Positions 24,585-33,739 of a DNA stretch of 64,000 nucleotides are shown here, piece by piece. The notes below the pieces were generated by a model that saw nothing but the letters and a program-made list of their open reading frames with translations, did no database searches and had not been told where the DNA came from. The position numbers and the translations under genes were made by a program. Positions within the stretch are counted from its first letter, which is position 1, and each line of letters starts with the position of its first letter. The DNA is from Neobacillus mesonae (GTDB taxonomy: Bacteria; Bacillota; Bacilli; Bacillales; Cytobacillaceae): the NCBI RefSeq assembly GCF_001636315.1, contig NZ_KV440949.1, positions 1,342,703 through 1,406,702 on the forward strand, written 5' to 3'.

Positions 24585-25997
24585 TTATTTTTCCAGCCAA
24601 TCAGTATGGAAGGTACCTTCCTTGTCGATGCGCTCATAGGTATGAGCGCCAAAATAATCCCGCTGTGCCTGAAGTAAATTAGCCGGAAGTACCTCAGTGC
24701 GGTAGCTGTCATAATACGCTAGAGCACTAGAAATCCCCGGAACAGGAATACCAGTCTTAACTGCTGTAGCGATTACTTCACGGGCAGCATCCTGATAATC
24801 AGCGGTAATCGATTGGAAATAAGAATCAAGCAGCAGATTATCTAAATTGGGATTGCGGTCATAGGCATCCGTAATATTATTCAAAAATGCTGCCCGGATA
24901 ATGCAGCCGCCTCGGAAGATTTTCGCAATTCCCCCCAGCTTCAAGTCCCAGCCGTATTCGTTCGAAGCGGCCTTATATTGTGAAAAGCCTTGAGCATAGG
25001 AAATAATTTTACTAAAATATAACGTTTTACGAACTTGTTCAATAAATTCCTGTTTATTGCCGATAAATTTGTTCTGGGTCGGTCCTTTTAACACTTTGCT
25101 TGCCTTGACCCGTTCCTCTTTCATCGCTGATAGGAAACGTGAAAAAACGGATTCGGTAATCATCGATAATGGCACGCCGATATCAAGTGCATTTTGGCTT
25201 GTCCATTTGCCAGTACCCTTTTGTCCGGCCCGGTCAAGAATCACATCAACTAATGGTTTTCCGGTCTCCTGATCAACTTTTGTAAAAATATCAGCGGTAA
25301 TTTCAATTAAATAGCTATTAAGTTCACCTTCGTTCCATTCCTTAAATACTTTATGGAATTCCGCAGCTGACAATCCAAGCAGCGATTTCATTAAATGATA
25401 GGCCTCGCAAATGAGCTGGATATCGCCATATTCAATGCCATTATGGACCATTTTCACATAATGCCCTGCACCATCAGGACCAATATATGTACAGCACGGC
25501 TCTCCATTAACCTTCGCTGAAATGGATGTTAATAGCGGTTCAACGGCCTCGTAGGCCTCTTTCTGGCCGCTTGGCATAATCGCAGGACCTTTAAGGGCTC
25601 CTTCTTCTCCGCCTGACACCCCTGCGCCAATAAAAAGAATCCCTTTTTCGGCCAGTTCTTTATTTCGACGGATCGTATCTTGATAGAACGTGTTGCCGCC
25701 ATCAATCAGAATATCCCCTTTTTCTAAATACGGCAGCAGTGATTCAATCGCTTTATCAGTAATAACTCCGGCATTTACCATTAATAGAATTTTACGCGGG
25801 CGCTCCAGCGATTGAATGAATGCTTCAACTTTTGTGGTACCGACGATGTTTTTGCCTTTATGCTGCATTAGTATTTCATTTATTCTTTCTTCTGAAAGAT
25901 CGTAAATAGAAACGGAGAAACCTTTGCTTTCAAAATTTAGGGCAAGGCTTTTCCCCATTACACCGACACCAACCACACCAATTTGTTGTTTGCTCAA
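24585..25997 (-). CDS. gnd: 6-Phosphogluconate dehydrogenase, decarboxylating
   Basis: A 470-residue protein: N-terminal Rossmann fold ([17 protein letters not shown]), the active-site stretch [15 protein letters not shown] and the catalytic Lys in [14 protein letters not shown], then the all-helical C-terminal domain and tail. It oxidises 6-phosphogluconate to ribulose-5-P and CO2 with NADP+, in the pentose phosphate pathway. The TTG at 25995-25997 with AGAGGATGG upstream is the likely start. B. subtilis has two paralogues (GndA and GntZ); which one this matches is not clear. No gluconate genes are adjacent. Confidence 0.93.
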   Translation of the reverse strand: MSKQQIGVVGVGVMGKSLALNFESKGFSVSIYDLSEERINEILMQHKGKNIVGTTKVEAFIQSLERPRKILLMVNAGVITDKAIESLLPYLEKGDILIDGGNTFYQDTIRRNKELAEKGILFIGAGVSGGEEGALKGPAIMPSGQKEAYEAVEPLLTSISAKVNGEPCCTYIGPDGAGHYVKMVHNGIEYGDIQLICEAYHLMKSLLGLSAAEFHKVFKEWNEGELNSYLIEITADIFTKVDQETGKPLVDVILDRAGQKGTGKWTSQNALDIGVPLSMITESVFSRFLSAMKEERVKASKVLKGPTQNKFIGNKQEFIEQVRKTLYFSKIISYAQGFSQYKAASNEYGWDLKLGGIAKIFRGGCIIRAAFLNNITDAYDRNPNLDNLLLDSYFQSITADYQDAAREVIATAVKTGIPVPGISSALAYYDSYRTEVLPANLLQAQRDYFGAHTYERIDKEGTFHTDWLEK

Positions 25998-26077
25998 TCT
26001 GATCCATCCTCTCATGGTGTAAAATATTATTTTTATTATTTACTTAATAAATATGTTCATCCTTTGCCGCCAGTTTT

Positions 26078-27292
26078 TTAGGACTTATGCAAAGGATCCT
26101 TTTTTAAAAACTCGGCCAGCTGCCCGATAATTTGCGCTCCTGAAAAACAAAGTTCACCGCCGCCCTGGGCAAATGAAGCATTTCCTCCACCTTTACCGTT
26201 AATCGAGGATAACGCTTGGCTAATTAAGTCTTTCATATTCTCTGTCCTCCCAGCGCCTCTTGCACATACAAGCTGGAGACGGTCTTCATTTTCCGCCGCC
26301 GCTACTACTAGTGCATTAACATCCTCCGCCACAATAAACCGGGCCAGCTTTTGCAGCTCTTGAATCGAACGATTGTGAAAAACACCGCTGATCATTTGGC
26401 ATGGCTCAGCGCTCTTGGCCATCATTTCCTTTGCTTCATACCGAAGAAGCTGTTCACGGGCCGTCTCCAGTGATTTCTCCAATGATTTACCGCTTTCCAT
26501 CAAACGAGTAACGGCCTGCTCCATGCCAGTTTCAGGAGCATTTAGCAGCCTAGTTAAAGACAGTAATAGCTTTTGCTTTTGTCCCAATTGCTTCATTACC
26601 CGATTGCCGCAAACAAATTGAAGGCGAATATTCTTCCTTTGTTTCTCCCAATCTAATATTTTTATGGCACAAACCTCTCCAGTTGCATGCGGATGGGTTC
26701 CGCCACAGCCGTTATAATCAAAATCAGGAATGATCACAAGCCGGATATTTTCCTTTACTTTCGTCTCTTTTCGCAGAGGATATTGGGACAGCTCTTCTTC
26801 CGTTACCCATTTTACCTCAATCGGTCTGTTTTCAATAATAATTTGATTTGCCAGCTCCTCGGCTTTTGCCGCTTCCACTTCCGTTAATGTCTCTGTCGCC
26901 AAATCAATTGTGATAATATCATTTCCTAGATGAAAACCGACTGTTTGATAGGTGAATAATTGGTCAAACGCCGCTGATAAAATATGCTGGCCGGAGTGCT
27001 GCTGCATATGATCAAACCGCCTATCCCAATCAAGAGTACAATGAATTTCACCTTCCGTTTTTTCCAGCGGCGCTTTAAGATAATGGCGAACTTCTCCGTC
27101 TATTTCTTCCACATTTACAACTTCTTGACTGCCGATTGTTCCAGTATCAAAGGGCTGGCCGCCGCCGGTTGGATAAAACGCAGTTTGGTTTAAAACGACA
27201 TACCAGCCGCCATCTTCATCCTGTTCCTGTTTGATCGCAGCCGCAGAAAAAGATTTTATGTATTGGTCTTTATAAAATAACTTATTGTCCAT
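26078..27292 (-). CDS. Alanyl-tRNA editing protein (AlaX-L)
   Basis: A 404-residue, free-standing version of the alanyl-tRNA synthetase editing and DHHA1 domains. Zinc ligands are visible: HSGQH (about residues 98-102) and CGGTHPH (near 197-203). The C-terminal part ends in the glycine-rich GKGGGNASFAQGGGE of DHHA1. It hydrolyses Ser-tRNA(Ala) or Gly-tRNA(Ala) in trans, keeping translation accurate. Length fits the AlaX-L (AlaX-II) class. It has no synthetase domain and sits alone downstream of a glycine-rich small protein gene. Confidence 0.9.
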   Translation of the reverse strand: MDNKLFYKDQYIKSFSAAAIKQEQDEDGGWYVVLNQTAFYPTGGGQPFDTGTIGSQEVVNVEEIDGEVRHYLKAPLEKTEGEIHCTLDWDRRFDHMQQHSGQHILSAAFDQLFTYQTVGFHLGNDIITIDLATETLTEVEAAKAEELANQIIIENRPIEVKWVTEEELSQYPLRKETKVKENIRLVIIPDFDYNGCGGTHPHATGEVCAIKILDWEKQRKNIRLQFVCGNRVMKQLGQKQKLLLSLTRLLNAPETGMEQAVTRLMESGKSLEKSLETAREQLLRYEAKEMMAKSAEPCQMISGVFHNRSIQELQKLARFIVAEDVNALVVAAAENEDRLQLVCARGAGRTENMKDLISQALSSINGKGGGNASFAQGGGELCFSGAQIIGQLAEFLKKDPLHKS

Positions 27293-27363
27293 CTTTACAT
27301 GTCTCCTATCACATGAAGAATCCTAAACCTATTTTTAATAAAAAAAAGAAAGAAATCAAGTTG

Positions 27364-27388
27364 AAAAACCTGTCCCTTAGGAACAGGC
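27364..27388 (-). terminator. Terminator of the repeat-protein gene
   Basis: CCTGT-CC/GG-ACAGG stem with CTTA loop and a T run on the minus strand. Confidence 0.7.
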
Positions 27389-27422
27389 CTTTCATTAGAC
27401 ACTAATTCAATCGTAAATCTTA

Positions 27423-27698
27423 TTATTTCTTATCCTTTTTATTCTTACGTTGTCCGTAAGACGGATACATTGATGATGGATAACCACCCATTTGCGGGTA
27501 ACCGCCCATTTGTGGAAGTCCTGCACCTGTTTGCGGATAGCCTCCCATATGTGGATAGCCCCCCATATGTGGATAGCCTCCCATATGTGGATAGCCCCCC
27601 ATATGTGGATAGCCTCCCATTTGCGGATAGCCTCCCATTTGCGGATAGCCCATTTGTGGAAGCTGTCCTAATCCCCCGCCGTATTGTCTTTTCTCCAT
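27423..27698 (-). CDS. Gly-Tyr-Pro-Met repeat protein, coat-like (91 aa)
   Basis: A 91-residue protein with AGGAGG before the ATG. Most of it is a run of six-residue units MGGYPQ or MGGYPH, about seven in a row, then a variant and two more; the tail is basic (YGQRKNKKDKK). The DNA is an 18-bp tandem repeat (CCCATATGTGGATAGCCT). Such GGYP-rich proteins are often spore coat or exosporium proteins in Bacillaceae; that is inference from composition. Copy number probably varies between strains by slippage. ORFs on the opposite strand and in other frames come from the same repeats. Confidence 0.7.
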   Translation of the reverse strand: MEKRQYGGGLGQLPQMGYPQMGGYPQMGGYPHMGGYPHMGGYPHMGGYPHMGGYPQTGAGLPQMGGYPQMGGYPSSMYPSYGQRKNKKDKK

Positions 27699-27776
27699 GA
27701 AAATCCCTCCTAAATAATCTCATGGTAGTGTATGTACAATTTTTCGGATAAGCTTAGGTTTGTACCTATAAAAATA

Positions 27777-27816
27777 AAAAAAGGGCACTTTCCAGTGTAT
27801 GGAAGAACCCTCTTTT
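27777..27816. terminator. Imperfect terminator downstream of sodC
   Basis: AAAAAGGG...TTCC and GGAA...CCCTCTTTTT can pair with internal mismatches; T-rich on both sides. Confidence 0.5.
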
Positions 27817-27846
27817 TATTTGTTCAACTCAGGCACCTATGCTTTT

Positions 27847-28395
27847 CTAATCATCCTGCGCTTCCTTTTGACCTGGTTTCTTTTTATCATTAGATATTTC
27901 CCCGCAAGCGATCCGCGTACCGGAATCACCAGAAGGCTGTGTCATGCCATCATCCTTCCCCTGGTGAATAACAATAGACGTCCCTTCCTTTGTAAACACT
28001 GATTTCTTGCCATCCTTTAATGTTACATTAGGTGCCATCAATTCAGCATTGACAGACCCATCATCTTCCACAATCAAGTTTGGCAGGTCACCAGCATGCG
28101 CTCCTTTTGGATGAAGAAGACCGTGCTCCTTGTCTTCCGGATTAAAATGGTCGCCTGCCGATTTAAAATCAGGTGCCTTGCATTTTCCTGTATCATGAAT
28201 ATGAATCGCATGCTCACCAGGCGGCAGCCCCTTTAAATTCACGGCCATTTTAACACCGCTTGACTGCTCCTGCAATTCAATCGTACCCAGCGAATCACCG
28301 TCCGCATTATACATCTTCACATTCGCCTTCGTAATTTCCTTTTCCATACATCCAGTCAAAAGAAGAAACGGAATAATACCCCAAATTCTCTTCAA
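27847..28395 (-). CDS. sodC: Cu/Zn superoxide dismutase lipoprotein
   Basis: A 182-residue protein with a lipobox signal ([16 protein letters not shown]), lipidated at Cys16 and anchored outside the membrane. The SOD domain keeps the metal ligands: two His in [11 protein letters not shown], His in GDHFNP, two His and Asp in [16 protein letters not shown], and the last Cu-His in IVIHQG; the disulfide Cys pair is in TGKC and RIACGE. As I recall, B. subtilis YojM lacks some Cu ligands; this one seems complete. It removes superoxide outside the cell. The TTG at 28395 with GGGGG 8 bases upstream is the likely start; a longer TTG start lacks a site. Confidence 0.87.
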   Translation of the reverse strand: MKRIWGIIPFLLLTGCMEKEITKANVKMYNADGDSLGTIELQEQSSGVKMAVNLKGLPPGEHAIHIHDTGKCKAPDFKSAGDHFNPEDKEHGLLHPKGAHAGDLPNLIVEDDGSVNAELMAPNVTLKDGKKSVFTKEGTSIVIHQGKDDGMTQPSGDSGTRIACGEISNDKKKPGQKEAQDD

Positions 28396-28471
28396 AACCA
28401 CAACCCCCAAAATCGACAATTTGCCATTAGTATAGGCAAATCCCTGAAAATTTATACGATAAGGGTAAGCA

Positions 28472-28502
28472 CAAAAAAGAACAGCCTGCTTCAGCTGTTC
28501 TT
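28472..28502 (-). terminator. Terminator overlapping the end of the 69-residue gene
   Basis: AAGAACAGC/GCTGTTCTT stem with T run on the minus strand; the stop codon lies inside the stem. Confidence 0.85.
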
Positions 28503-28700
28503 ATCAGACGTTCTATTATTTAAAATTTGTTCTTCTAATTTCTTTGCTTTTGCCGCTTCTTTTTTAGAGTGTTTCACAATTAATCTCATCGTAATAAAAG
28601 CACCAATTAAAAAAATCACAAAACTAATAGCAGCCGGAATATATTCTGATTTATCTTCAGGGAAATATAAAAACAGCGACAATACTAGTGAATGAAACAT
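28491..28700 (-). CDS. Small membrane protein (69 aa)
   Basis: A 69-residue protein with AAGGAAG before the ATG. Two hydrophobic segments ([13 protein letters not shown] and [18 protein letters not shown]) are followed by a highly charged helical tail ([16 protein letters not shown]). It would sit in the cytoplasmic membrane with the tail inside. I do not recognise a family. It sits downstream of the lipoprotein cyclophilin gene but on a separate ribosome site. Confidence 0.65.
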   Translation of the reverse strand: MFHSLVLSLFLYFPEDKSEYIPAAISFVIFLIGAFITMRLIVKHSKKEAAKAKKLEEQILNNRTSDKNS

Positions 28701-28779
28701 CTTCTTACTTCCTTTCTTTTAAAGGACCTATCCAGAAAGTAATTATAACAGTAAAAAGTCATTCATCCAAGAAAACCGA

Positions 28780-29520
28780 TTATTTTAATACCTTTATTTT
28801 TTGTATGACAACATCCGTTTTTGGCTTGTCCTTCTCATCAACAGGCGTATTCGCAATCTTATCGACAATATCCATTCCCTCAATCACCTGTCCAAAAACC
28901 GTATGGCGATGGTCAAGCCATGGTGTACCGCCATGTTTAGCATACGCCTCAATCATTTCCATCGGATAACCCGCTTTTTCCATCTGTTCTTTCATCGAAG
29001 GATCAAGCCTGCTGCTTTGTACAATAAAGAACTGACTGCCATTCGTGTTAGCACCGGAATTTGCCATCGAAAGAGCCCCTCTAACGTTAAACAAATTAGG
29101 CGTAAATTCATCCTCAAACGGAGTCCCCCAAATACTCGTGCCACCGGTTCCATTGCCGTTAGGATCTCCTCCTTGAATCATGAAATCTTTGATTACCCGG
29201 TGGAAAATCAAGCCATCAAAATATCCTTCTTCACTATGCTTGACAAAGTTTTCTACCGCTTTTGGAGCATAATCAGGGAATAACTTAATTTTAATACTAC
29301 CCATCGATGTTTCCATTTCCACAAGTCGTTCATTTTCAGCTACATCATTTGAAAGCTGAGGATATACAGAATTGGCCACTTTTTGATCCCCTTCCTTTTG
29401 TTCTGTTTTAGGAGCAGAACTTGTTTCTTTTTCCGATTTGGTATTATTGCTTGTCCCGCATGCGGAAAGTACAAGAACAATTGCTAAAAGAGTGAATAAA
29501 TTGATCAAGCTCTTTCTCAT
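28780..29520 (-). CDS. Lipoprotein cyclophilin-type peptidyl-prolyl isomerase
   Basis: A 246-residue protein: lipobox signal ending LVLSACG (Cys21), a Lys/Glu/Ser-rich linker, then a cyclophilin domain from about residue 65. Active-site motifs are [22 protein letters not shown] and [16 protein letters not shown]. It would speed cis-trans proline isomerisation of exported proteins on the outer face of the membrane, like PrsA functionally but of the cyclophilin family. It is divergent from kapB. Confidence 0.92.
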   Translation of the reverse strand: MRKSLINLFTLLAIVLVLSACGTSNNTKSEKETSSAPKTEQKEGDQKVANSVYPQLSNDVAENERLVEMETSMGSIKIKLFPDYAPKAVENFVKHSEEGYFDGLIFHRVIKDFMIQGGDPNGNGTGGTSIWGTPFEDEFTPNLFNVRGALSMANSGANTNGSQFFIVQSSRLDPSMKEQMEKAGYPMEMIEAYAKHGGTPWLDHRHTVFGQVIEGMDIVDKIANTPVDEKDKPKTDVVIQKIKVLK

Positions 29521-29620
29521 TTATCTTCCCTCCAATTTTCACTTTATTACACTATGTTTTTCATTTTATCGTTTTCATACTAAAATGGAAGTAGTAAACT
29601 ACCGATTAGGAGTGTTTTTT

Positions 29621-30004
29621 ATGGCTGAAGTACAAATTGGTTCAATTGTCACAGGAATTTATAAGACAGGAAAATATATTGGGGAAATCACCGATATTCG
29701 TCCGCAGCATTATCTGGTTAGAGTGCTTGGTGTTTTAAAGCATCCAATGCAGGGAGACTTACATAGCCCGAAAAATGCCGATGTGCTGATTTTCCACGAA
29801 CGGCGTGCACTGGCATTCAGGGAACAAGCGAATATCCCAAAACAAATGGTGAAGCCATATGAAGGTGAAGTACCAAATTATTTGGATTCTTTAAAAGAAG
29901 CGGTGGATAAAGCCAAAGAGGAGCTTGTGGAAAATACATCTGAGTGGGCTGAGAAAAGTCTTCAAATGTATCAATCCTTGGAAAAGGATTATTTTAAAGG
30001 ATAA
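29621..30004 (+). CDS. kapB: Kinase-associated protein KapB
   Basis: A 127-residue protein (MAEVQIGSIVTGIYKTGKYIGEITDIRP...) matching KapB in length and sequence pattern. In B. subtilis KapB is a lipoprotein-linked factor needed for the sporulation kinase KinB and its entry into the phosphorelay, and it lies in an operon with kinB. Here no histidine kinase is next to it; the gene upstream is a cyclophilin on the other strand. No signal peptide is visible in this copy. A TTAGGAG site precedes the ATG. Confidence 0.87.
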   Translation: MAEVQIGSIVTGIYKTGKYIGEITDIRPQHYLVRVLGVLKHPMQGDLHSPKNADVLIFHERRALAFREQANIPKQMVKPYEGEVPNYLDSLKEAVDKAKEELVENTSEWAEKSLQMYQSLEKDYFKG

Positions 30005-30008
30005 TAAT

Positions 30009-30041
30009 AATGGCCAAATCGAATGAATTGATTTGGCCATT
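30009..30041. terminator. Hairpin between kapB and kapD
   Basis: Perfect 12-bp stem AATGGCCAAATC/GATTTGGCCATT with a 9-base loop between convergent genes; only weak T runs. Confidence 0.7.
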
Positions 30042-30664
30042 TAAGCAAATTCATTTAATAATTTTGAAAAATCCACCCTGTCCCCAATGGTTGTTGGTTT
30101 CGGTTTTTCCAAATAACGTTTATCCTTTTCAACGAGCTTGAATATATTGTAGGTAGTCAAGGCATCATCAAGTGCCCGATGGTGTCTGCCTGTCCCTTCC
30201 TTACCATATTCCTGAACCGCCTTCCAAAGGCCTGTTTGATTTTGGTCACCAAAGAACCGCTTATATTCCATGGAAAGGTCTAATTCTGCGGCTTGGAACG
30301 GAAATTTAACCCCTGCTTGTAAACAGTTATGGCGCAGCACTTTCATATCCATATTTCCCCAAGTGACAATCATGGTTTCTAGATTAATTTTATTAAATTC
30401 CTCCAGTTTCCGGATAAAATCGTAAAAAGAAAGCCCAGAATCCACTTGCTGCTGTGTAATATGTAAGAATGACTTACAACGTTCGGATAATTTCGGGAAT
30501 TTAAGAGGAGTCACATAAGAAGAAAATTGCTCGATAATCTGGTCATCTACGACGGCGACAATACCCACCTCAATAATTTCCGCAAAAAAATCTTTCACGC
30601 GGACATTTCGTTCAGGCATGGAAAATTCAAAATCAATAAACAAATACTGCCGCTTCGCTCTCAT
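30041..30664 (-). CDS. kapD: KapD, DEDDh 3'-5' exonuclease-fold sporulation inhibitor
   Basis: A 207-residue protein with the exonuclease core of DnaQ/RNase T: FIDFEFSMP (Exo I, Asp and Glu), VTWGNMDMKVL (Exo II) and GRHHRALDDALTTY (Exo III His and Asp). In B. subtilis KapD inhibits the KinA route to sporulation. The start is one of two adjacent ATGs; 30664 gives better spacing to AAAGGGGTG. All catalytic acids are present, so it may still be a nuclease. It is convergent with kapB, as in B. subtilis. Confidence 0.88.
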   Translation of the reverse strand: MRAKRQYLFIDFEFSMPERNVRVKDFFAEIIEVGIVAVVDDQIIEQFSSYVTPLKFPKLSERCKSFLHITQQQVDSGLSFYDFIRKLEEFNKINLETMIVTWGNMDMKVLRHNCLQAGVKFPFQAAELDLSMEYKRFFGDQNQTGLWKAVQEYGKEGTGRHHRALDDALTTYNIFKLVEKDKRYLEKPKPTTIGDRVDFSKLLNEFA

Positions 30665-30809
30665 CATCTTCACCCCTTTCATAATAAAAATTCTTATTAC
30701 ATTATATTGACAAACCTGTACAAAAAACTGTGCTTTTTTTCTATTTTTTATATCTTTCATTATAACAGATTTTCGGTGGAATTTTTTAAATTTTTCTACA
30801 ATAAAAAAC

Positions 30810-30838
30810 AAAAAACGGATGGGGAATTTCCCCACCCG
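30810..30838 (-). terminator. Terminator after the thioesterase gene
   Basis: On the minus strand CGGGTGGGGAA/TTCCCCATCCG stem then TTTTTTG; 6 bases past the stop. Confidence 0.8.
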
Positions 30839-30844
30839 AATCCT

Positions 30845-31228
30845 TTATTTATTCCTTTTAATAACCGCCATGGTACATCTTGATACGCAAATCAGACGGT
30901 CTTGTTCATCCGTTATTTTTATATCCCAAACCTGGGTCGTTCTGCCGCGGTGCAGCACGGTTCCTACCGCTGTGACAATCCCTTCTGCTTTTGAACGGAT
31001 ATGGTTTGCATTAATTTCAAGTCCGGCCACTGCCTCCGTCTCCTTATCCACCAGCTCATAAGCACCGAGGCTGGCTACTGTTTCCGCCAAGGCGACAGAG
31101 GCACCGCCATGCAGGATACCAAAGGGCTGACGAGTTCTCTCATCAACCGGCATCGTCGCGACAACCTTTCCCTCTTCCAAATACGTGATTTCCATTCCTA
31201 AAGCCGCGATTAATGTATTTTCAATCAT
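30845..31228 (-). CDS. yuxO: Hotdog-fold acyl-CoA thioesterase (PaaI/YuxO type)
   Basis: A 127-residue hotdog protein with the catalytic-helix motif GILHGGASVALAETVAS and a strand region AGLEINANHIR. It hydrolyses aromatic or DHNA-type acyl-CoA in related proteins; the YuxO group has been linked to menaquinone making. The second Met (31226-31228) has GGAGG 7 bases away; the first is too close. In B. subtilis yuxO follows comA; there is no comA here. Confidence 0.82.
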   Translation of the reverse strand: MIENTLIAALGMEITYLEEGKVVATMPVDERTRQPFGILHGGASVALAETVASLGAYELVDKETEAVAGLEINANHIRSKAEGIVTAVGTVLHRGRTTQVWDIKITDEQDRLICVSRCTMAVIKRNK

Positions 31229-31302
31229 TTTCATTCCTCCGTCTTATATAGTGTCAATAACAACTATTCTTTTTTCCAACACCATTTTCCTTTTTTAAAA
31301 TA

Positions 31303-31326
31303 AAAAAACAGCCGCAGCTGTTTTTT
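31303..31326 (-). terminator. Terminator of the GGYPGF gene
   Basis: AAAAAACAGC/GCTGTTTTTT around CGCA; T runs on both strands. Confidence 0.85.
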
Positions 31327-31332
31327 CAATCG

Positions 31333-31578
31333 CTAATAATAACCCGGGTATCCGCCGAAGCCTGGGTATCCGCCGAAGCCTGGGTATCCTCCAAAACCTG
31401 GATAGCCGTAGGCGAATGGAGGACGAAGCGCTGTGGAAGCTCCCCAAGCGCCTCCGATACCGCCGCCAATTAATCCACCTAAAAAGCCAAGCCCGCCGAC
31501 TGCCAACAACGGCCATCCCCAGGCGCCGACAAACCTTTGGTCAGCAACCGGATAGGGACTTCGATAATATGGGTACAT
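31333..31578 (-). CDS. Glycine-rich repeat protein with GGYPGF units (81 aa)
   Basis: An 81-residue protein: a polar start (MYPYYRSPYPVADQRF), a hydrophobic glycine-rich helix (LLAVGGLGFLGGLIGGGIGG), and a C-terminal run of GYPGFG units (four copies) ending GYPGYY. AAAGGAGG precedes the ATG. The glycine-zipper-like middle could enter a membrane. Composition suggests a spore or cell-surface protein like the MGGYPH gene at 27.4 kb; function is unknown. Confidence 0.65.
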   Translation of the reverse strand: MYPYYRSPYPVADQRFVGAWGWPLLAVGGLGFLGGLIGGGIGGAWGASTALRPPFAYGYPGFGGYPGFGGYPGFGGYPGYY

Positions 31579-31669
31579 GTAGGCCCTTACCTCCTTTATA
31601 TTTGCCTATACTATTTCATATGCTGAAAGGAGGCTTTTGGAGTGGGCGGGCTATTGATTAGGGAAAAAA

Positions 31670-31694
31670 CTCCCTCTAAATTTTTTTGAGGGAG
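31670..31694 (-). terminator. Terminator after pepA
   Basis: CTCCCTC/GAGGGAG stem with T run on the minus strand, 9 bases after the stop. Confidence 0.8.
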
Positions 31695-31702
31695 GTTAGC
31701 AA

Positions 31703-33211
31703 TTATTTTTCAATCGGTTCAAACCGTTCGACGAACAATGCCAGTGTGCGGACCATGGCTCCTGTTGCGCCGGCCGGTCCAAGGTCATGGGCTTTTGAAG
31801 CAGTAGCAGTCCCGGCAATATCCAAATGAACCCAAGGGGTACCTTCAGCGAATTCACCGATAAAGGCACCTGCAACAATAGCATGTCCTTCTCTGCCGGG
31901 CGAGTTATTTAAATCGGCGACCTCACTATTACGCACCCGCTCCTTCTCCGATTCAAATAATGGCAGCTGCCACATTTGCTCCCCAGCTTCCATCGAAGCC
32001 TCTAATACTTGCTCATATAACGGCTCGTAATTCGTCATCGCGCCGGTTGTATGAAGGCCAAGTGCGGTAATCACACCGCCGGTCAATGTTGCAACATCTA
32101 CTAAATACCCTGCTCCGTGATGCTTTGCGTAAGTAACCGCATCAGCCAATACTAAACGCCCTTCAGCATCCGTATTTAATACCTCGATTGTTTTACCGCT
32201 CATTGATGTGATGACATCATCCGGCTTAAAGGCACCACCGCTGATCATGTTATCAGTTGAAGGAATGACGGCAACAACATTCTGCTCCGGTTTGATTTCC
32301 CCGATAATTTCCATTGCCCCAAGGACCGCAGCCGCACCGCCCATATCAGTTTTCATCCCAACAATACCGGCTTTTGTTTTAATCGAATATCCGCCCGTAT
32401 CAAAGGTAATCCCTTTACCGACTAAGCCGATAACATCCTTCCATTCCTCTTTTCCTTGATATTTCAGCACAATCATTTTTGGCGGCTCAGCTGAACCTTG
32501 GTTTACAGCCAAAAAGGCCCCCATTCCAAGCTTCTCAATGTCTGCTTTATCCAAAATTTCTACTTCAAAATCGTATTTTGCTCCTAATTCAGCAGCATAG
32601 TTTGCGAGGTCGTTTGCTGTCAGCATATTCCCTGGAGTATTAACAAGCGTTCTTGCAGAGTTGGTTCCTTTCCCAAAAGCATAGCCAACCGTTAAGGAAG
32701 CTTTAACGCCCTCTTCTTCATCTGATGCACTATAAACCGTGAGACTTTCAAGTCGCTTCTCCGGTTCATTGGATTTTTGCCTGTATCCCTCAAATTGATA
32801 GGTGGCAAGCTCGCATGCTTCACTTAAAGCATGGGCCGCATCTAAGGCATCCAATTCATCCGTAACGAAGGAATCCAGATAAACAGCTGCCTGCGTTAAT
32901 TTACTGCCCTTCACTTCTTTAAACAGCTTGCCAAAAGCCTCACGCAGTTTATCAAAGGATAGTTCCTTTTCCTTGCCAAGACCGACAAACCAAATTCTTT
33001 TAGCTCCAATTTTTTCTAAACTATGTACTTTACTGATACTTTTAAGCTTGGCTGAAATATCTCCTGATTTAACAAGATCAGTTAATTGACCGTTAAAGCT
33101 CTCGTCAAGGTTTGCCAAATGACCTAAAAACTTCTCTGGTTTATCAAACAGACCAATAACCAAGCCCTCATGTTCAGCCGTTAAATCTAATTCTTTTTTC
33201 ACCTGAAACAT
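31703..33211 (-). CDS. pepA: Leucyl aminopeptidase (M17)
   Basis: A 502-residue M17 peptidase. The C-terminal domain has the metal and active-site motifs [14 protein letters not shown], the [16 protein letters not shown] signature and GVIT ALG-type loops; the N-terminal domain is the usual regulatory part. It removes N-terminal leucine and other residues from peptides in the cytosol, using two metal ions, as a hexamer. The second ATG (33209-33211) is 7 bases from GGAGGTG. It matches B. subtilis YuiE and lies near yuiC and yuiB as there. Confidence 0.94.
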   Translation of the reverse strand: MFQVKKELDLTAEHEGLVIGLFDKPEKFLGHLANLDESFNGQLTDLVKSGDISAKLKSISKVHSLEKIGAKRIWFVGLGKEKELSFDKLREAFGKLFKEVKGSKLTQAAVYLDSFVTDELDALDAAHALSEACELATYQFEGYRQKSNEPEKRLESLTVYSASDEEEGVKASLTVGYAFGKGTNSARTLVNTPGNMLTANDLANYAAELGAKYDFEVEILDKADIEKLGMGAFLAVNQGSAEPPKMIVLKYQGKEEWKDVIGLVGKGITFDTGGYSIKTKAGIVGMKTDMGGAAAVLGAMEIIGEIKPEQNVVAVIPSTDNMISGGAFKPDDVITSMSGKTIEVLNTDAEGRLVLADAVTYAKHHGAGYLVDVATLTGGVITALGLHTTGAMTNYEPLYEQVLEASMEAGEQMWQLPLFESEKERVRNSEVADLNNSPGREGHAIVAGAFIGEFAEGTPWVHLDIAGTATASKAHDLGPAGATGAMVRTLALFVERFEPIEK

Positions 33212-33274
33212 CCACATTCACCTCCGCATTATTCGTATTTAATTATAGCGAAGAAACAGAATCATTTCGACTTT

Positions 33275-33655
33275 CTAATCATCTTCTAGATAAAGAACTA
33301 ATGTCGAAAGCTTTGGCAGCTCATCAATCCGTTCGTATGGGATGCTGTCAATATCTATCGGAAATGTCATCAAGCATTCCTCGATAAACGGATACACCTT
33401 CTCTAAATCCAAACCCCAATGCTTTGGCCGGTAGTCCTGCAAATAATAATAGGCAGTGAGCATCATCATCCGAGCACCCTTAACATTCCCATATTCATAA
33501 TGGTAGATGGCAACACTCATTTGTAATAACCCTTTTAAAAATAAATTCTGCTTATCCGTCATCCACATTTCTTCAAGCAAATCATGACATGTATAATAAT
33601 CGCCTTCATTAAAGCTGACAAAAAACTCATAATACTCGAGTGGGTAATCTTCCAT
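33275..33655 (-). CDS. DUF309 family protein
   Basis: A 126-residue helical protein starting MEDYPLEYYEFFVSFNEGDYYTCHD at the ATG at 33653-33655, with AAGGTGG 8 bases upstream. The FNEGDYYTCHDLLEEMW stretch and the later LKGLLQMSVAIYHYEYGN are typical of DUF309 (YpuF-like), a family with a conserved histidine/glutamate pair and no known role. It lies between pepA and yuiC on the same strand, with a terminator between it and yuiC. Confidence 0.82.
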   Translation of the reverse strand: MEDYPLEYYEFFVSFNEGDYYTCHDLLEEMWMTDKQNLFLKGLLQMSVAIYHYEYGNVKGARMMMLTAYYYLQDYRPKHWGLDLEKVYPFIEECLMTFPIDIDSIPYERIDELPKLSTLVLYLEDD

Positions 33656-33715
33656 CCCAGTCTCCACCTTTCCATGCCTTTCTACTTTATTTTAAGGAAT
33701 GGCGGCCGACAACGC

Positions 33716-33738
33716 AAAAAAACAGGCGGGCAGCCTGT
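33716..33738 (-). terminator. Terminator after yuiC
   Basis: ACAGGC/GCCTGT stem with 5-base loop, T run on the minus strand. Confidence 0.8.
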
Positions 33739-33739
33739 C

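Noticed and set aside
27445..27723. 92-codon minus-strand ORF and a 76-codon plus-strand ORF over the MGGYPH gene
   Set aside because: Both arise because the 18-bp repeat stays open in several frames; the GGYP frame has the ribosome site.
31295..31516. 73-codon ORF overlapping the GGYPGF gene
   Set aside because: Arginine-rich shadow frame without a ribosome site.
31638..31689. GTG-led mini-ORF after AAAGGAGG on the plus strand
   Set aside because: Only about 15 codons and it runs into the pepA terminator; judged chance.
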